Shown here piece after piece: positions 34,950 to 44,974 of a stretch of 64,000 nt of DNA. Position 1 is the stretch's first letter, and each line of letters opens with the position of its first letter. Position numbers and translations under genes: made by a program. Source of the DNA: Ananas comosus (taxonomy: Eukaryota > Streptophyta > Magnoliopsida > Poales > Bromeliaceae); assembly GCF_001540865.1 (NCBI RefSeq), contig NC_033637.1, forward strand, positions 9,603,078 to 9,667,077. The letters are read 5' to 3'. The notes beneath the pieces were generated by a model, which was not told where the DNA came from, did no database searches, and saw nothing but the letters and a program-made list of their open reading frames with translations.

Positions 34950-35419
34950 CCCAACTCTGGGTACTCCTTTCGAGCATCCACCATGGTTGCCAAATAGGCC
35001 TTACACCCTCCTTTGATCATTCTCTTCGCCCTTACAGACGATATAGTCGCCGCGAAGCGCCTACTTTTGCACGCTTGGTAGACTAACTCTTCTTGATTAG
35101 GCTCACGAAAAGTGATCACCTTGCTTTCACAATCTATCACCGCATAGTACTTGGAGAGCCAGTTGGTCCCCAAGATAACATCGAATCCCCACATCTGATC
35201 TAGCACTAGCAGATCAATCGGCATAATCCAATCGCCTATTTGCACTGGACAAGCCAAACACTCGTTATGGACACTGAATGAATGTTCTTGGGCATTCACC
35301 CACCAGTAGTCCTCGTTGTATACCATCTCTATGCCATGAGTTTTAGCAAATGACGTGCTAATGAATGAATGAGATGCACCTGTATCAAACACTGCTCTAG
35401 CTCTAGTGCCTTTAATCAC
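34950..35419 (-). pseudogene. Aspartic protease domain (family III)
   Basis: [18 protein letters not shown] carries the catalytic DTG. The downstream partner strands ([20 protein letters not shown], then [19 protein letters not shown]) are in frame. The protease would cleave the gag-pol precursor. It lies in the intact 36169-34487 open stretch, so it has no internal damage that I can see. Confidence 0.85.
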
Positions 35420-36760
35420 AATTATACCTGCCACGACGTCGTCGGGCGCTGTAGGTTGTTGTTCCTCCACCTGAGCGGCAAAGACTCGGCCGGTAGGTGC
35501 TCTCGATCCCTCCGGCTGACGCGGTGATGACGCACGCCCAGCCGACATCGCTGGTGGTAACCCCGCAAGCTGTCTCGGGGTAGACGGTGCTGAAGCCGCC
35601 GTCGGCGCAGACGACGTCCATGTCGGGCACTCCCGGATAAGGTGTCCCAGTTGGCCACACTTGAAACACTTGCCGTCGTGCTGCGGGCAAGTCGACACCT
35701 TGTGCTTACCGCCGCAAATAACACATCGAGGAGGTCTCCAGTTCATCGACTGCTGCCGGGGATACCAAAGGGATTTCTTAGCATTTGGCCGGCCCCTGGC
35801 ACCGCCCGCCGTCCGCTTCTTGCCTTTCTCTTTACTCTCGGCCATAGCTTCTCGTTCTTCGCGTACATGGGCGCTACCGTGCTCCGCCCACAAAGCTCTA
35901 TCAAAAACCTCCGCAAAGGTCATCAACTTTAAGATCTGCACCTTTTCGTAGATCCGGGGCTGGAGTCCTCGCAAGAACCAGTCAGCCCGATCCCGATCAT
36001 CTCTAACAACATCGGGAACACAGTCTATGATGTGAGAGAATTCTTGCTCGTATTCCCTCACCGATCGATCGCCCTGTCTCAACTTGGGGAACTTTTCTTG
36101 TAACCTCCGCTTCACCGTGTCAGGGAAGTAGTTCGCGAATAACGCTCTCTTGAACTCCTCCCAAAGCACAAGCGGGAGATCGGTAGGTCAATCCCGCTTC
36201 ACTCGCTTCCACCACACCATCGCCGCCCTCTCTAGACAATGTGTGGCGAGGTACACTTTATCCTTCTCCGAGGTATTGAGGTCCTCGAAGAGCGTTTCCA
36301 TCGAGTCGATCCACGACTCCACCACCGCTAGCTCCACCAATCCACCCTCAAAGACAGGTGGGTTGAACTTCTTGAACTGAATGAGAGCCGCCAACGTGCG
36401 CTCTCGCTCCGCTTCTACCGCCGCACTATCGGGATTTGAGGTTCCCGATCCGGCCGGTACTACCGTAACTGGAACAGCCGCCGCTGCTGCCGCTCCCTCG
36501 TCCACGCCCGGCACTACCACAGGGGATACGACATGCTCGGCACCCACCTGGGCCGCCGCCTGCTGTCGCTCCAAGGCCTCCCGGAGCCGCTAAATCTGCT
36601 CCCCTTGGCGTTGGACAGACTCCGCTTGTTGTCGCACCACTCCAATGAGCGCGGCCATTTGCTCCCTGAGCTCTCCGTCGCTACTCGCTCCGGATCGCTC
36701 GGGCTCCGCACTTGGCTCCTCCGGCATCGACCTTGTCTGCGGTCGTCCACGAGGTGCCAT
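35420..36760 (-). pseudogene. gag: gag domain (family III)
   Basis: The N-terminus is Gln/Glu-rich and probably coiled-coil, with a TAG at codon 57. The Retrotrans_gag core includes FKKFNPPVFEGG, ESWIDSMETLFEDLN, MVWWKRVKRD (followed by a TGA), [16 protein letters not shown] and [20 protein letters not shown]. Near 35630-35730 are two zinc knuckles, [13 protein letters not shown] and [14 protein letters not shown]. Gag binds genomic RNA and forms the particle in the cytoplasm. The break points are single-base nonsense changes, so the protein is otherwise well preserved. Confidence 0.88.
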
Positions 36761-37060
36761 TGCTTCCTGAAAAGAAGCAACTCGCGTTAGCTACTTGACC
36801 AACATTACTTGACCAACCCAATCCGGCGAAAGCAACATGCACATTCACCCTTGCCTCTCGCGTCAGGTCGTCGGCCGCCCGACACAACGCTAGAAGTAGA
36901 GGATAAACGAAATTTAAACTTAGCCTCTAATCACATTAGAGACGTCCCAACTTGACCCAATCACATGCTTTCGCTAACATTAATTCCACGTCACTCACGT
37001 TTCCTAGATCCTTAAGGTCTTCCAATCCTAAGGGTCTCTAGGTCCATTCCTATTCTTTCA

Positions 37061-37071
37061 CTCTGATACCA
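37061..37071 (-). other. Primer-binding site of family III element
   Basis: The minus strand reads TGGTATCAGAG, seven bases from the LTR end at 37079, matching initiator Met-tRNA. Confidence 0.85.
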
Positions 37072-37078
37072 CGATATC

Positions 37079-39733
37079 TGTCATGCCCCGGGACCGATAC
37101 CAATTTGGGCCGGCCCGAGCACGTCAAACAGACGCCGAACGGACAGAGTTTTTCCTGTCCGCCCAAGGCTCATCACATGTACATTTTCAAACAAGAAGTG
37201 CATTAGCGGAAACATACAAATACGGCTTACACGAGGGTAAGCAATAGCCACGAGTGAAAGAAAAGAAACTAAACATTTACTTGTACTATGATTCATTTTA
37301 GATCATATACATTAAATCCAACTTGTACAATTTCAATTCCTTACATTCATTACATCGTTTCGTCATTTCTTTCTTACATCACATTTACCTCAAAAGAGGG
37401 CTTTACATTCTTTCTTTACATCACTAATCATCAAGTACAAAAGATGATAAAAGGGTATGTTACTACAAAATGTAAACCCAACTCTGGTGGCCACTGTTTA
37501 AGGCGCGATATCTTTACCTCGATCGCTCGCCGGCTCGCTCGGTCCCGACTCTGTGGAATAGTGGGGTGAGAACTACAACAAAGTTTCCAGTGGGTTCGGC
37601 CTCAATCTCACCGACTTTCCCACTAGGACTAACTCAGGCATAATAGAAAGGAAAAGCTGTAAATAGTAACCAATCTATAACATGATACAAATATGCCTGA
37701 ACAATAAGCAGGAAGTATGCTCAATATTAACATATGCAGATTATGCAAGTTCTTTTGTTCTTTACACTTTACACTTTGTGTTTTTACTCTTTGCTCTTTG
37801 TTCTTTAATCTTAAGGCTAACCCGGGGGTTTCGCCACATTAACTTGCTTCACATTAAGTCCATCATCGCGGGCCCTCAGCTTCCTCCCGCTAAGACCGTC
37901 CTTCAGGTTTACTCCAACCCGTGATGCAAAAACTCCGGAGCGCATCGCCCGAGGGGGAGCGACCGCCCTCGAGCACGGAACTCATAGCAAGTATGATCGA
38001 ATCCTTAACTCAAAGGATTGTATGTTCAATCTTGACTTTACACTAACTCTAGTGTTCTTTACATCACTTTATGTTGCTACTCTAGCAATCATGGTTCTTT
38101 ACCTTTCTTTACTTTTGCTAACTTTAGCATTTTTGTTCTTTACACCCACTTTGTTCTCACTTTAGTCATTATCATTGTTCTTTACATCGCATTGACTCTT
38201 TGCCTCACACTACCTCTAGTGTCACTTTACTTTACATTATCAAATGCCACTCAATCTATGTCTCATTGTGTCACTCTATTCTTTCGCCTCACTTTGGTGC
38301 TCTTTGGTACTCACATTTTCTCTCATGCATACATATATAGGGTTTTGACATTCATAAGGTTCTCAACCATCACATTATGCAAGTTGTACTCACAATCATG
38401 CAACATCACATTTTTATCATTACTTTACCCTAGGTGCATGCAACAATGTATATACATATGTTCAATTGAATGACACATTAGATATAGAGGGAAGTTCAAC
38501 GAGTTTGAAAAGCACCACCCACCTCGTAGGTTTTCAAGGGTGCTCCGATGATTTTCTTGAAATTTTTAGATCCTTCGTTCTTTACCTGCGGCAAAACGAA
38601 GCCAACTTAGGCCATTTTGCCCATAACCTTTTATAGACTTTTCGTAATGCTAATCCGAGCGCACCAACGCGTCGGAAATACCCCCAATTAGGTTTCTAGA
38701 GGGTCAATTTCACTTAGAAATCTCCAAAAGCAAAAGCCCCAATTTGGGTGCCCTAACTCCATAGCATACATCAAACCTAAGGTTTGATCTCAAGGGGAAG
38801 CAAAAATAGCTTCATTCTACTCTAAAGAGTCTATCTAAACCATTCTTAGCTTAATCAAAACCCATTTTAGGGTTTCACCATGAGAGGTGGTTGAAGCTCA
38901 CCCCTAAGCTTCATTACATACACCATTTCCATGGTTTGATCTCTAAAAGAAGCAAGAAAAAGCTTCAAATACTCAATAGGTTCTATAAAAACCATTTCTA
39001 GGGTCTTTATCACAATAGGGATCAAAGCTTACCTCAAAGCTTTCCCTCCTTGCTTCAATGAGGAAGAAGATGGAGTTGCTTCAGTCCCTTGGCTTTTTCT
39101 TCACCTTCTTCTTCTTTTTCTTCTCTTCTTTTTCCTTCTTTTCCTTGTCTTCTTCTTCTCCTTCTTTGTCCTCTAGAGAGAGAAAGAGAGGAGAGAGTGT
39201 GAGAGGGTGAGAAATGAGAGAAATTTTCCATTTACCCCCCCTTACATAGCTCAATGGGTTGCCAAATTGCTATTAAACCCCTCAACTTTTACTTTATTAC
39301 ACTGCCTGGACTGGGCAGATTTCGGGCTCAGGGACCGGTCTCCCCGACTAGGGACCGGTTCCCGAAGGTCCTCCCCGCGGGCAGCAGGGCTTTCGTGCAG
39401 AACAACCGGTCTCTCCCAATGAGATCGGTCTCTCGGGGACCGGTCTCTCCCCGCAGGGTCCGGTTCCCGAGAGCTAATTTTCTAGGACTTAGCCGATTTT
39501 CGGCCTCGCTCAGTTTTCACACGTTCGGGGATCGGTCTCTCCCACCAGGGATCGGTCCCCTAGAGCTCAAAAACTGCAGTTTGCAGATTTTTGATTCTTT
39601 AGCTCTCGAAACCTCCCATAACTCACTTTTGATCATTTTAACACCTACGGACTTTCCAAAGTGTACCATCCTCACACTTTGGTCAATTTGACTAAAGTTC
39701 GATATTTATTTTCCGAATTTTCGGTATATTACA
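37079..39733 (-). repeat. 5' LTR of family III element
   Basis: This 2,655-bp copy is nearly the same as 29393-32038. Differences are scattered substitutions and small indels, for example an extra GGGACCGGTCTCT unit in the palindrome cluster. The palindrome cluster lies at 39334-39553 and the GAA/CTT-rich tract at about 39080-39200. Confidence 0.92.
39334..39553. repeat. ACCGGT-core palindrome cluster in family III 5' LTR
   Basis: Units of the type GGGACCGGTCTCT recur here. One unit more than in the 3' LTR copy is present near 39433-39450, so the array changes copy number. Confidence 0.8.
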
Positions 39734-39738
39734 ATGTC
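39734..39738. other. Target-site duplication ATGTC (right)
   Basis: It matches 29388-29392. Confidence 0.9.
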
Positions 39739-40617
39739 ACTATTGCCTCAATATTCATAAGGTTTTTTTTGTCTAGCAATCCATATTTTTAGGTGCTAAT
39801 CAATCCATCTAGTCATAATATCACCTTGTTTACTATATTGTCATAGTCCACCACTTGGTTCATACATTCATAGGGTTTCAATATATCCAAGATTCTAGTC
39901 ACAATTTATATACCACTTGATACAAGCATTTCCACATGTTTTCCATAACATGACATTAAGCCTACAATGCATGAATACTGTACATATACACATATGCTCA
40001 AAAGAAGGCGGGATAAACATAATGAGAAATTCAATGATTTCGAATAGCACTACCCACCTTGTAGGGATGCCGAGGTGCGAGAATCCAAGTCCTGCGATTT
40101 TTAAACGCCTAAATCCCTCGACCCACGGCTAACGGAAGCAAAATGAGGTTTTTCCTCAATATAATGCTGTTGACTCATCGGAACTTCGATCCGAGTCTCC
40201 TAACGCATCAAATTAATCTTTAATTAGGAATACAAGAGATCAATTTTATAATAGATCTCAATTCCTACAAAATCCTATTTCCAACCCTAAGGTTTACACA
40301 TACTACCCATAATCCAAATTTCTTAGGATTTTATGGAGTAATCCAAGTTTTCAATCCTAAGAACTCAAAAACAAACAAATTAGGGTGTTTACATTGAACC
40401 CTAACAAATAGGAGCAGGAACCTACCTAAGCCACCTTGTTCCCCAAAGCCCTCCTTGTTCTTGAGCCTCTCTACCACCAAGACCACCAATTCCACCTTCG
40501 ATTCTCCTCCCAAACCTCCTTGATGGAGAGATTCTAGAGAGAGAAGGAGAGGTAGATGAGAAGAAGAAGGAGAAAATGTATTCTCTTGCATGAGAATAAC
40601 AGGTGTAGGGTTGGAGT

Positions 40618-40627
40618 TATTTATAGA
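40618..40627 (-). promoter_or_regulatory. Candidate TATA box of family II 5' LTR
   Basis: The minus strand reads TCTATAAATA, equivalent to 22211-22220 in the solo LTR. Confidence 0.5.
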
Positions 40628-40689
40628 CTCCAACAATTGCAGCTAAGTCCCCCAACAATTCTCACTTACAACCATGAAAAATTCAGTCC

Positions 40690-41070
40690 TGCACAGGACT
40701 GAGTACCGGTACTTGGGTTGGAGTACCGAATACGCGGGCTCCCAGTACCGGTACTCAACTACGCAGTACCGGTACCCGCCAAGGCCGCAACCAAACCCGA
40801 GAGCTAGCATTCGGGGTTTAATGCGGAGTACCAGTACGCAGCACCCCGTACCGGTACACGATAGGTCCAGTACCGGTACTAGCTACGTGGTACCGGTATC
40901 CAACCATGTGACCTCCCAAACCCGAGAGCTCACCTTTCGGGCAATTAACTGAGTACCGGTACTCAACCTCCGGTACCGGTACGGAGCTTGCCAAGGTCCC
41001 GAACTCGAGAGTTGATCATTTTGCATTTCTTTTGGGTACCGGTACCCCGTCTCCTGGTACCGGTACTCAA
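40690..41070. repeat. GTACCGGTAC palindrome array in family II 5' LTR
   Basis: About a dozen GTACCGGTAC or one-off variants occur in pairs, often framing the phrase GAGTACCGGTACTC. Compared with 22296-22670 fewer units are mutated. Confidence 0.8.
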
Positions 41071-41277
41071 TGCAATTTCCACAATTCCAGCAGGTTCAAT
41101 ACTTTAGAGTTCATTTTTGTGCTCGGTTTGCGCCGAAAACACCCAAACACTCTCGAAGCTCACTTCTAACTATCCCAACGCCTTCAGGCAACTCGGGGAC
41201 TTCACTTATTACCCTCATACCTCACTTTGATCAAATTCGATCAAAGTTAGCATTACGATTCGGTATATTACAGTGTG

Positions 41278-42653
41278 GATGACCGAATTAATTTCGGAGT
41301 GTTTTGGAGCAGTAGGGGGCTTAACGAAAAACCAAAATGTGAAAATCGAGCGATTTAGGGAGCGATTTCGTATCACGCTGGTTGTTGCTATTTGCAGCGG
41401 TGTGGTAGCCTTATTTGATGGTGTTGGAGTGAGGTGTGACACTTTTGGTTGCAGCAAGATGGCTACGGGTGGTTCCGGTGCCGAAACGAGTATTCCGGGA
41501 GCCAAACCGGTGATTTCCAGGATCCCGGCTTTCCGTTTTGACGCATTCTTTGTGTGGCCGTCTCAATGGCATTAATTTAATGTATTGGGACAGCGAATGA
41601 GGTAGGCTTTGTCTAGGACTTGTTCTGGAATGCCCTGTGAGTTGGCGTGACGTTTCGTCGAGTCGGTACGACGATCATGCGATCTTCCGGTGACCGTTGG
41701 ACGGAATCCGGAAACTCGATTGTTCGCTTGTTTGGATTTATTTGGAATTATAGGTTTTTATAATTAGCGGGTTTAAGCTAATTACGTTTTTGGTGGGACT
41801 TTGTATAGGTCCGGACTGTGGTGAAAGACATCGATGGGTGTCGATGACCCGATTTTTACTTTTCGGTAGAGGTGGGTACTTCTATCCGAAGTTAGTAAAG
41901 TGGTGCCTGCTTGGTAATTTCTATCCTTGTTATCTCCTTCTATTTATTTGTTGTTGGCTGAGCATTCATACACTACTTGACTTCATATTTAGTCGCTATA
42001 CGGTTACTCTTATTTCATATGGTCATAATCTAGTAGTACAGTGGTGTTCCTGATGATTGAGTCATCCATGGTATGTTCATAGTAGATAACCTTGTAGTCG
42101 GTGGAATTTCCATTTTGGCATGCTCATAGTAGATGACATGACATTGATTGACCTTGTGGTCGGTGACACTCATATTCGTATACAACATGATTTGACATTA
42201 GTTGACCTTGTGGTCGGTGACACTCATATTCGTACACAACATGATTTGACATTAGTTGACCTTGCGATCGGTGACTCTCTAGTAGACTATTGCATGACTG
42301 CATTGTTTGATCTGGTTGGTCGGTGATATTGTTCTATCCTCGAGATAGAGGTTTACCTGATTGGTCGGTTATTCCTTGTTGGATTTTATCTCGGCTATCC
42401 GGCGATAGTTCGCTATTGAGCATATTACATCGATCACCACAGCTCATGTACATTTTACGTACACCAGTGGTCTGATCCACTGCAGGAGGGTATTATTTTT
42501 CGAAAAGTGGTCGTACTTCGACCCGTGAACCTAGCAGCCTATTGCTAGGGTTATATGCCTGGTGGTTGACCATAATGTGGAATTGCCTGAGGTCTTTAGA
42601 CCAATACGGTGGGTTTGATTGGGTATTTTTGGACGATCTGTTTGGTTGATACA
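41278..42653 (+). repeat. Long host gypsy LTR, continued
   Basis: This is the continuation of the LTR interrupted at 20449. The first roughly 355 bp (from 41273) are also present in duplicate at 22864-23218. No ORF matches a known protein. The segment includes a 60-bp tandem repeat and ends at the TRIM insertion, target duplication ATACA (42649-42653). Confidence 0.55.
42110..42280 (+). repeat. Tandem minisatellite (about 60 bp, nearly 3 copies)
   Basis: The unit contains TTGACCTTGTGGTCGGTGAC, followed by ACTCATATTCGTAYACAACATG. It is repeated at about 60-bp spacing with few changes. The phrase GGTCGGT recurs further downstream, suggesting older decayed units. Confidence 0.8.
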
Positions 42654-42807
42654 TGTAACACCCCCAATAGTCACACATCGGATGGGATACTGATTCCGAT
42701 CAGTTTATATGAGGCCTACACGCTGGTAACAATAACTGGGCTTAAGCATTTTGGGCTGGTGGTTTGAGCCCAACGAGTTATTGTTGCTAGCGGGTCGGAT
42801 CGTTATA
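42654..42807 (+). repeat. TRIM LTR a (plus strand)
   Basis: It runs TGTAACACCCCCAATAG to GGGTCGGATCGTTATA, followed one base later by the primer-binding site TGGTATCAGAGCC. Confidence 0.75.
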
Positions 42808-43023
42808 ATTGGTATCAGAGCCGAATACTAGCCGGAAGTGTTGAGCTAATTGCTATACGGGGCAAAGTGCTACACCAACGGGTTTGGTGGGAGCCACCTC
42901 TTGAACCTGTAGGACCCATCTCTAGAATCTCACATCGCCTGATAATTCTGGTCCTGGTCTGTCTGTCTGTCTGTGATATGGTTTGGACCCGATGAGGACG
43001 TTAGGGTCTAAACAGGGGGAGTT
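42808..43023 (+). mobile_element. TRIM internal region a
   Basis: It has a primer-binding site at about 42810-42822 and a polypurine tract AAACAGGGGGAGTT next to LTR b. It includes a short (TGTC)n run near 42960. Confidence 0.7.
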
Positions 43024-43182
43024 TGTAACGCCCCAATAGTCCTACATCGGGTGGGATACTGATTTCAATCGGTTTATATGAGGTCTACACGCTAGTGATA
43101 ATAACTGGGTTTATGCATTTTGGGCGGGTAGTTTGGGCCCAACGAGTTATTATTGCTAGCGGGTCGGGTCATTTATACCAAA
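43024..43182 (+). repeat. TRIM LTR b (plus strand)
   Basis: It runs TGTAACGCCCCAATAG to about GGGTCGGGTCATTTATA. It is immediately followed by an inverted LTR copy starting at 43183, creating a large imperfect palindrome. Confidence 0.65.
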
Positions 43183-43490
43183 TGTAACAACCCGACCTGC
43201 CAGCAATAATAACTCGTTGGGCCAAAACCACCGGCCCAAAATGCTTAAGCTCAGTTATTATCACTAACGTGTAGGCCTCATATAAACCGTTCGAAATCAG
43301 NTATGCATTTTGGGCGGGTAGTTTGGGCCCAACGAGTTATTATTGCTAGCGGGTCGGGTCATTTATACCAAATGTAACAACCCGACCTGCCAGCAATAAT
43401 AACTCGTTGGGCCAAAACCACCGGCCCAAAATGCTTAAGCTCAGTTATTATCACTAACGTGTAGGCCTCATATAAACCGTTCGAAATCAG
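43112..43490. other. Assembly join: 189-bp exact duplication around an N
   Basis: Positions 43112-43300 and 43302-43490 are identical as far as I can read them, and a single N (43301) separates them. This looks like two contig ends with an unmerged overlap rather than a real duplication. Confidence 0.85.
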
Positions 43491-43525
43491 TATCCCACCC
43501 GATGTGGGACTATTAGGGCGTTACA
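43373..43525 (-). repeat. TRIM LTR c (minus strand)
   Basis: The minus strand runs TGTAACGCCCTAATAG to GGTCGGGTTGTTACA. A partial duplicate at 43183-43300 is attributed to the assembly join. Confidence 0.7.
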
Positions 43526-43743
43526 AACTCCCCCTGTTTAGACCCTGACGTCCTCGTCGGGTCCAAACCAAATCACAAACAGATAGACCAGCACCAGAAT
43601 TACCAGGCGATGTGAGATTCTAGATGTGGCTCCTACGAGTTCAAAAATGTGGCTCCCACCAAATCCGTTGGTGTAGCACTTTGCCCCATATAGCACTTAG
43701 CTCTCATACTTTCGATTGTTATTCGGCTCTGATACCAATTATA
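43526..43743 (-). mobile_element. TRIM internal region c
   Basis: The polypurine tract (minus-strand AAACAGGGGGAGTT) adjoins LTR c, and a primer-binding site TGGTATCAGAGCC is at the right end. Confidence 0.7.
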
Positions 43744-43893
43744 ATGACACGACCCGCTAACAACAATAACTCGTTGGGCTCAAACCACCAGCCCAAAATG
43801 CTTAAGCCCAGTTATTGTTACTAGCGTGTAGGCCTCATATAAACTGATCGGAATCAGTATCCCATTTGATGTGGGACTATTGGGGGTGTTACA
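43744..43893 (-). repeat. TRIM LTR d (minus strand)
   Basis: The minus strand begins TGTAACACCCCCAATAG and ends AGCGGGTCGTGTCATTA. It lies between two internal regions, so the right-hand units share this LTR. Confidence 0.65.
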
Positions 43894-44104
43894 AACTCCC
43901 CCTATTTAAACTCTGACGTCCTCGTCGGGTCTAAATCGGATCACAGATAGACAGACATACTAGAATTATCAGGCGATATGAGATTCTAGAGGTGGTTCCT
44001 ACGGTTTCAAGAGGTGGCTCCCACCAAATCCGTTGGTGTAGCACTTTGCCACGCATAGCACTTAGCTCTCATATTTTCGACTCGTATTTCGCTCTGATAC
44101 CAAT
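43894..44104 (-). mobile_element. TRIM internal region d
   Basis: It has the same layout as region c, with a primer-binding site TGGTATCAGAGC near 44090-44102. Confidence 0.7.
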
Positions 44105-44257
44105 TGCAACGACCCCACCCGCTAGCAACAATAACTCGTTGGGCCAAAACTACCGGCACAAAATGCTTAAGCTCAGTTATTATCACTAGCGTGTAGGCCT
44201 CATATAAACCGATTGAAATCAGTATCCCACCCGACGTGGGACTATTGGGGCGTTACA
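44105..44257 (-). repeat. TRIM LTR e (minus strand)
   Basis: It runs, in sense orientation, TGTAACGCCCCAATAGTCCC to GGGTGGGGTCGTTGCA. It is followed by the ATACA duplication. Confidence 0.7.
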
Positions 44258-44974
44258 ATACATACTTACATTCTGTTCTACATTACAGTAGCGGTTAGTT
44301 ACATTCCTCGTTACGGTTGTTTTTTCTTCCAGTATTATTATTGCTGTACTTATGATATCTGCTCATGCATTCTGTTCTACATTATTGTAGCGGTTAGTTA
44401 TATTCCTGTTTACTGCTAATTATCTTTCTAGTATTATTGCTACTGTATTTATGATATCTCCTCATGATTATGGTTATCGCTTCCTTTGCCGGTGAGTACT
44501 CCTCACTTTCGTTGGCTTGCGGTACCCATTGGGAGGGGAGACATGTGTACATGTTCTCACCCCCCACCATTTTTCAGGTGACGCGGATGGTGAGGGTTCG
44601 GACGATGCGTGAGGACGGTGTTAGATAGTTGTACCAAGAGTTATCTATTGATGATGTTCATTATTTTTCTGTTGGATTTGTTTAGTTCTTCACCTCACTG
44701 ATGCTTAATATTAATTGATATATCCGAATTATTGTTATATTATGATCATTGGATGTTTGCGTTGTGTGGTGGTTTGTGTGTTGGACCTTGTACTATGATG
44801 CTCCGTCGTGCATGTACAAAGAAGACTATGTCCGTCCATGCAGGGGATCCTTTGTCTATGTGGTAGGTCTGTGCGGGTCCACGGGATGTTCTCAAAAGTA
44901 TATATATAAAAAAATCACATGTTTTCCGCTACCTTTCCTACAAAAGATTTTCAACAGAACTACGGGACGTAACA
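44258..44974 (+). repeat. Long host gypsy LTR, 3' end
   Basis: This is the final part of the LTR that began at 18209. It ends CGGGACGTAACA at 44974. It contains a duplication of about 100 bp (44271-44367 and 44368-44467). No gene is visible; the 110-codon frame at 44749-45081 crosses the LTR end into a Cassandra fragment and is not a gene. Confidence 0.5.
44271..44467 (+). repeat. Two-copy tandem repeat (about 100 bp)
   Basis: Both copies begin TTCTGTTCTACATTA, include GTAGCGGTTAGTTA and TATTATTGCT, and end TTATGATATCTSCTCATG, with several differences between them. Confidence 0.75.

Larger units (their letters stand above)
32084..36760 (-). pseudogene. gag-pol polyprotein of family III chromovirus, with stops
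   Basis: The original frame begins at the ATG at 36760 (MAPRGRPQTRSM). One reading frame runs to about 32940, with nonsense codons at 36592-36590, 36190-36188, 34489-34487 and 34351-34349. A 7-bp insertion near 32931-32937 then shifts frame. A roughly 60-bp deletion near 32533 shifts it again, and a TGA lies at 32434-32432. The frame ends after MQRKYPHLFESTS at 32084. Gag and pol in a single frame is usual for this clade. The single-frame layout is directly visible because three long open stretches (36574-36188, 36169-34487, 34321-32822) are in phase. Domains are listed separately. Confidence 0.9.
29393..39733 (-). mobile_element. Nearly complete Tekay/Del-type chromovirus (family III)
   Basis: This 10.3-kb minus-strand Ty3/gypsy element is bounded by ATGTC duplications. 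In its own orientation it has a 5' LTR (39733-37079), primer-binding site, a single gag-pol reading frame ending in a chromodomain, a polypurine tract, and a 3' LTR (32038-29393). The two LTRs differ only by scattered substitutions, mostly transitions, implying a fairly recent insertion compared with the element it interrupts. Four nonsense codons lie in one continuous frame. A 7-bp insertion, a deletion near 32533 and one more stop also prevent translation, so it is non-autonomous now. Confidence 0.92.
39739..41272 (-). repeat. 5' LTR of family II element, right part
   Basis: This resumes the LTR interrupted at 29392 and ends GGTATATTACA at 41272, followed by GTGTG (41273-41277), the target duplication of the family II insertion. 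It contains a TATA box (40618-40627, minus-strand sense) and a GTACCGGTAC array (about 40690-41070) with more intact units than the solo LTR copy. Confidence 0.85.
42654..44257. mobile_element. Cluster of TRIM-type elements, head-to-head, with target duplication ATACA
   Basis: The cluster is bounded by ATACA on both sides (42649-42653, 44258-44262). It contains five short LTRs (about 150-155 bp each): two on the plus strand at the left, three on the minus strand at the right, separated by three internal segments of about 215 bp with primer-binding sites and polypurine tracts. The LTRs share the 5' half of Cassandra (CCCCAATAGTCCCACATCGG, GCTTAAGCATTTTGGGC) but have no 5S-like segment. No coding capacity exists. 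An assembly gap and artefactual duplication lie in the centre. Confidence 0.75.
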
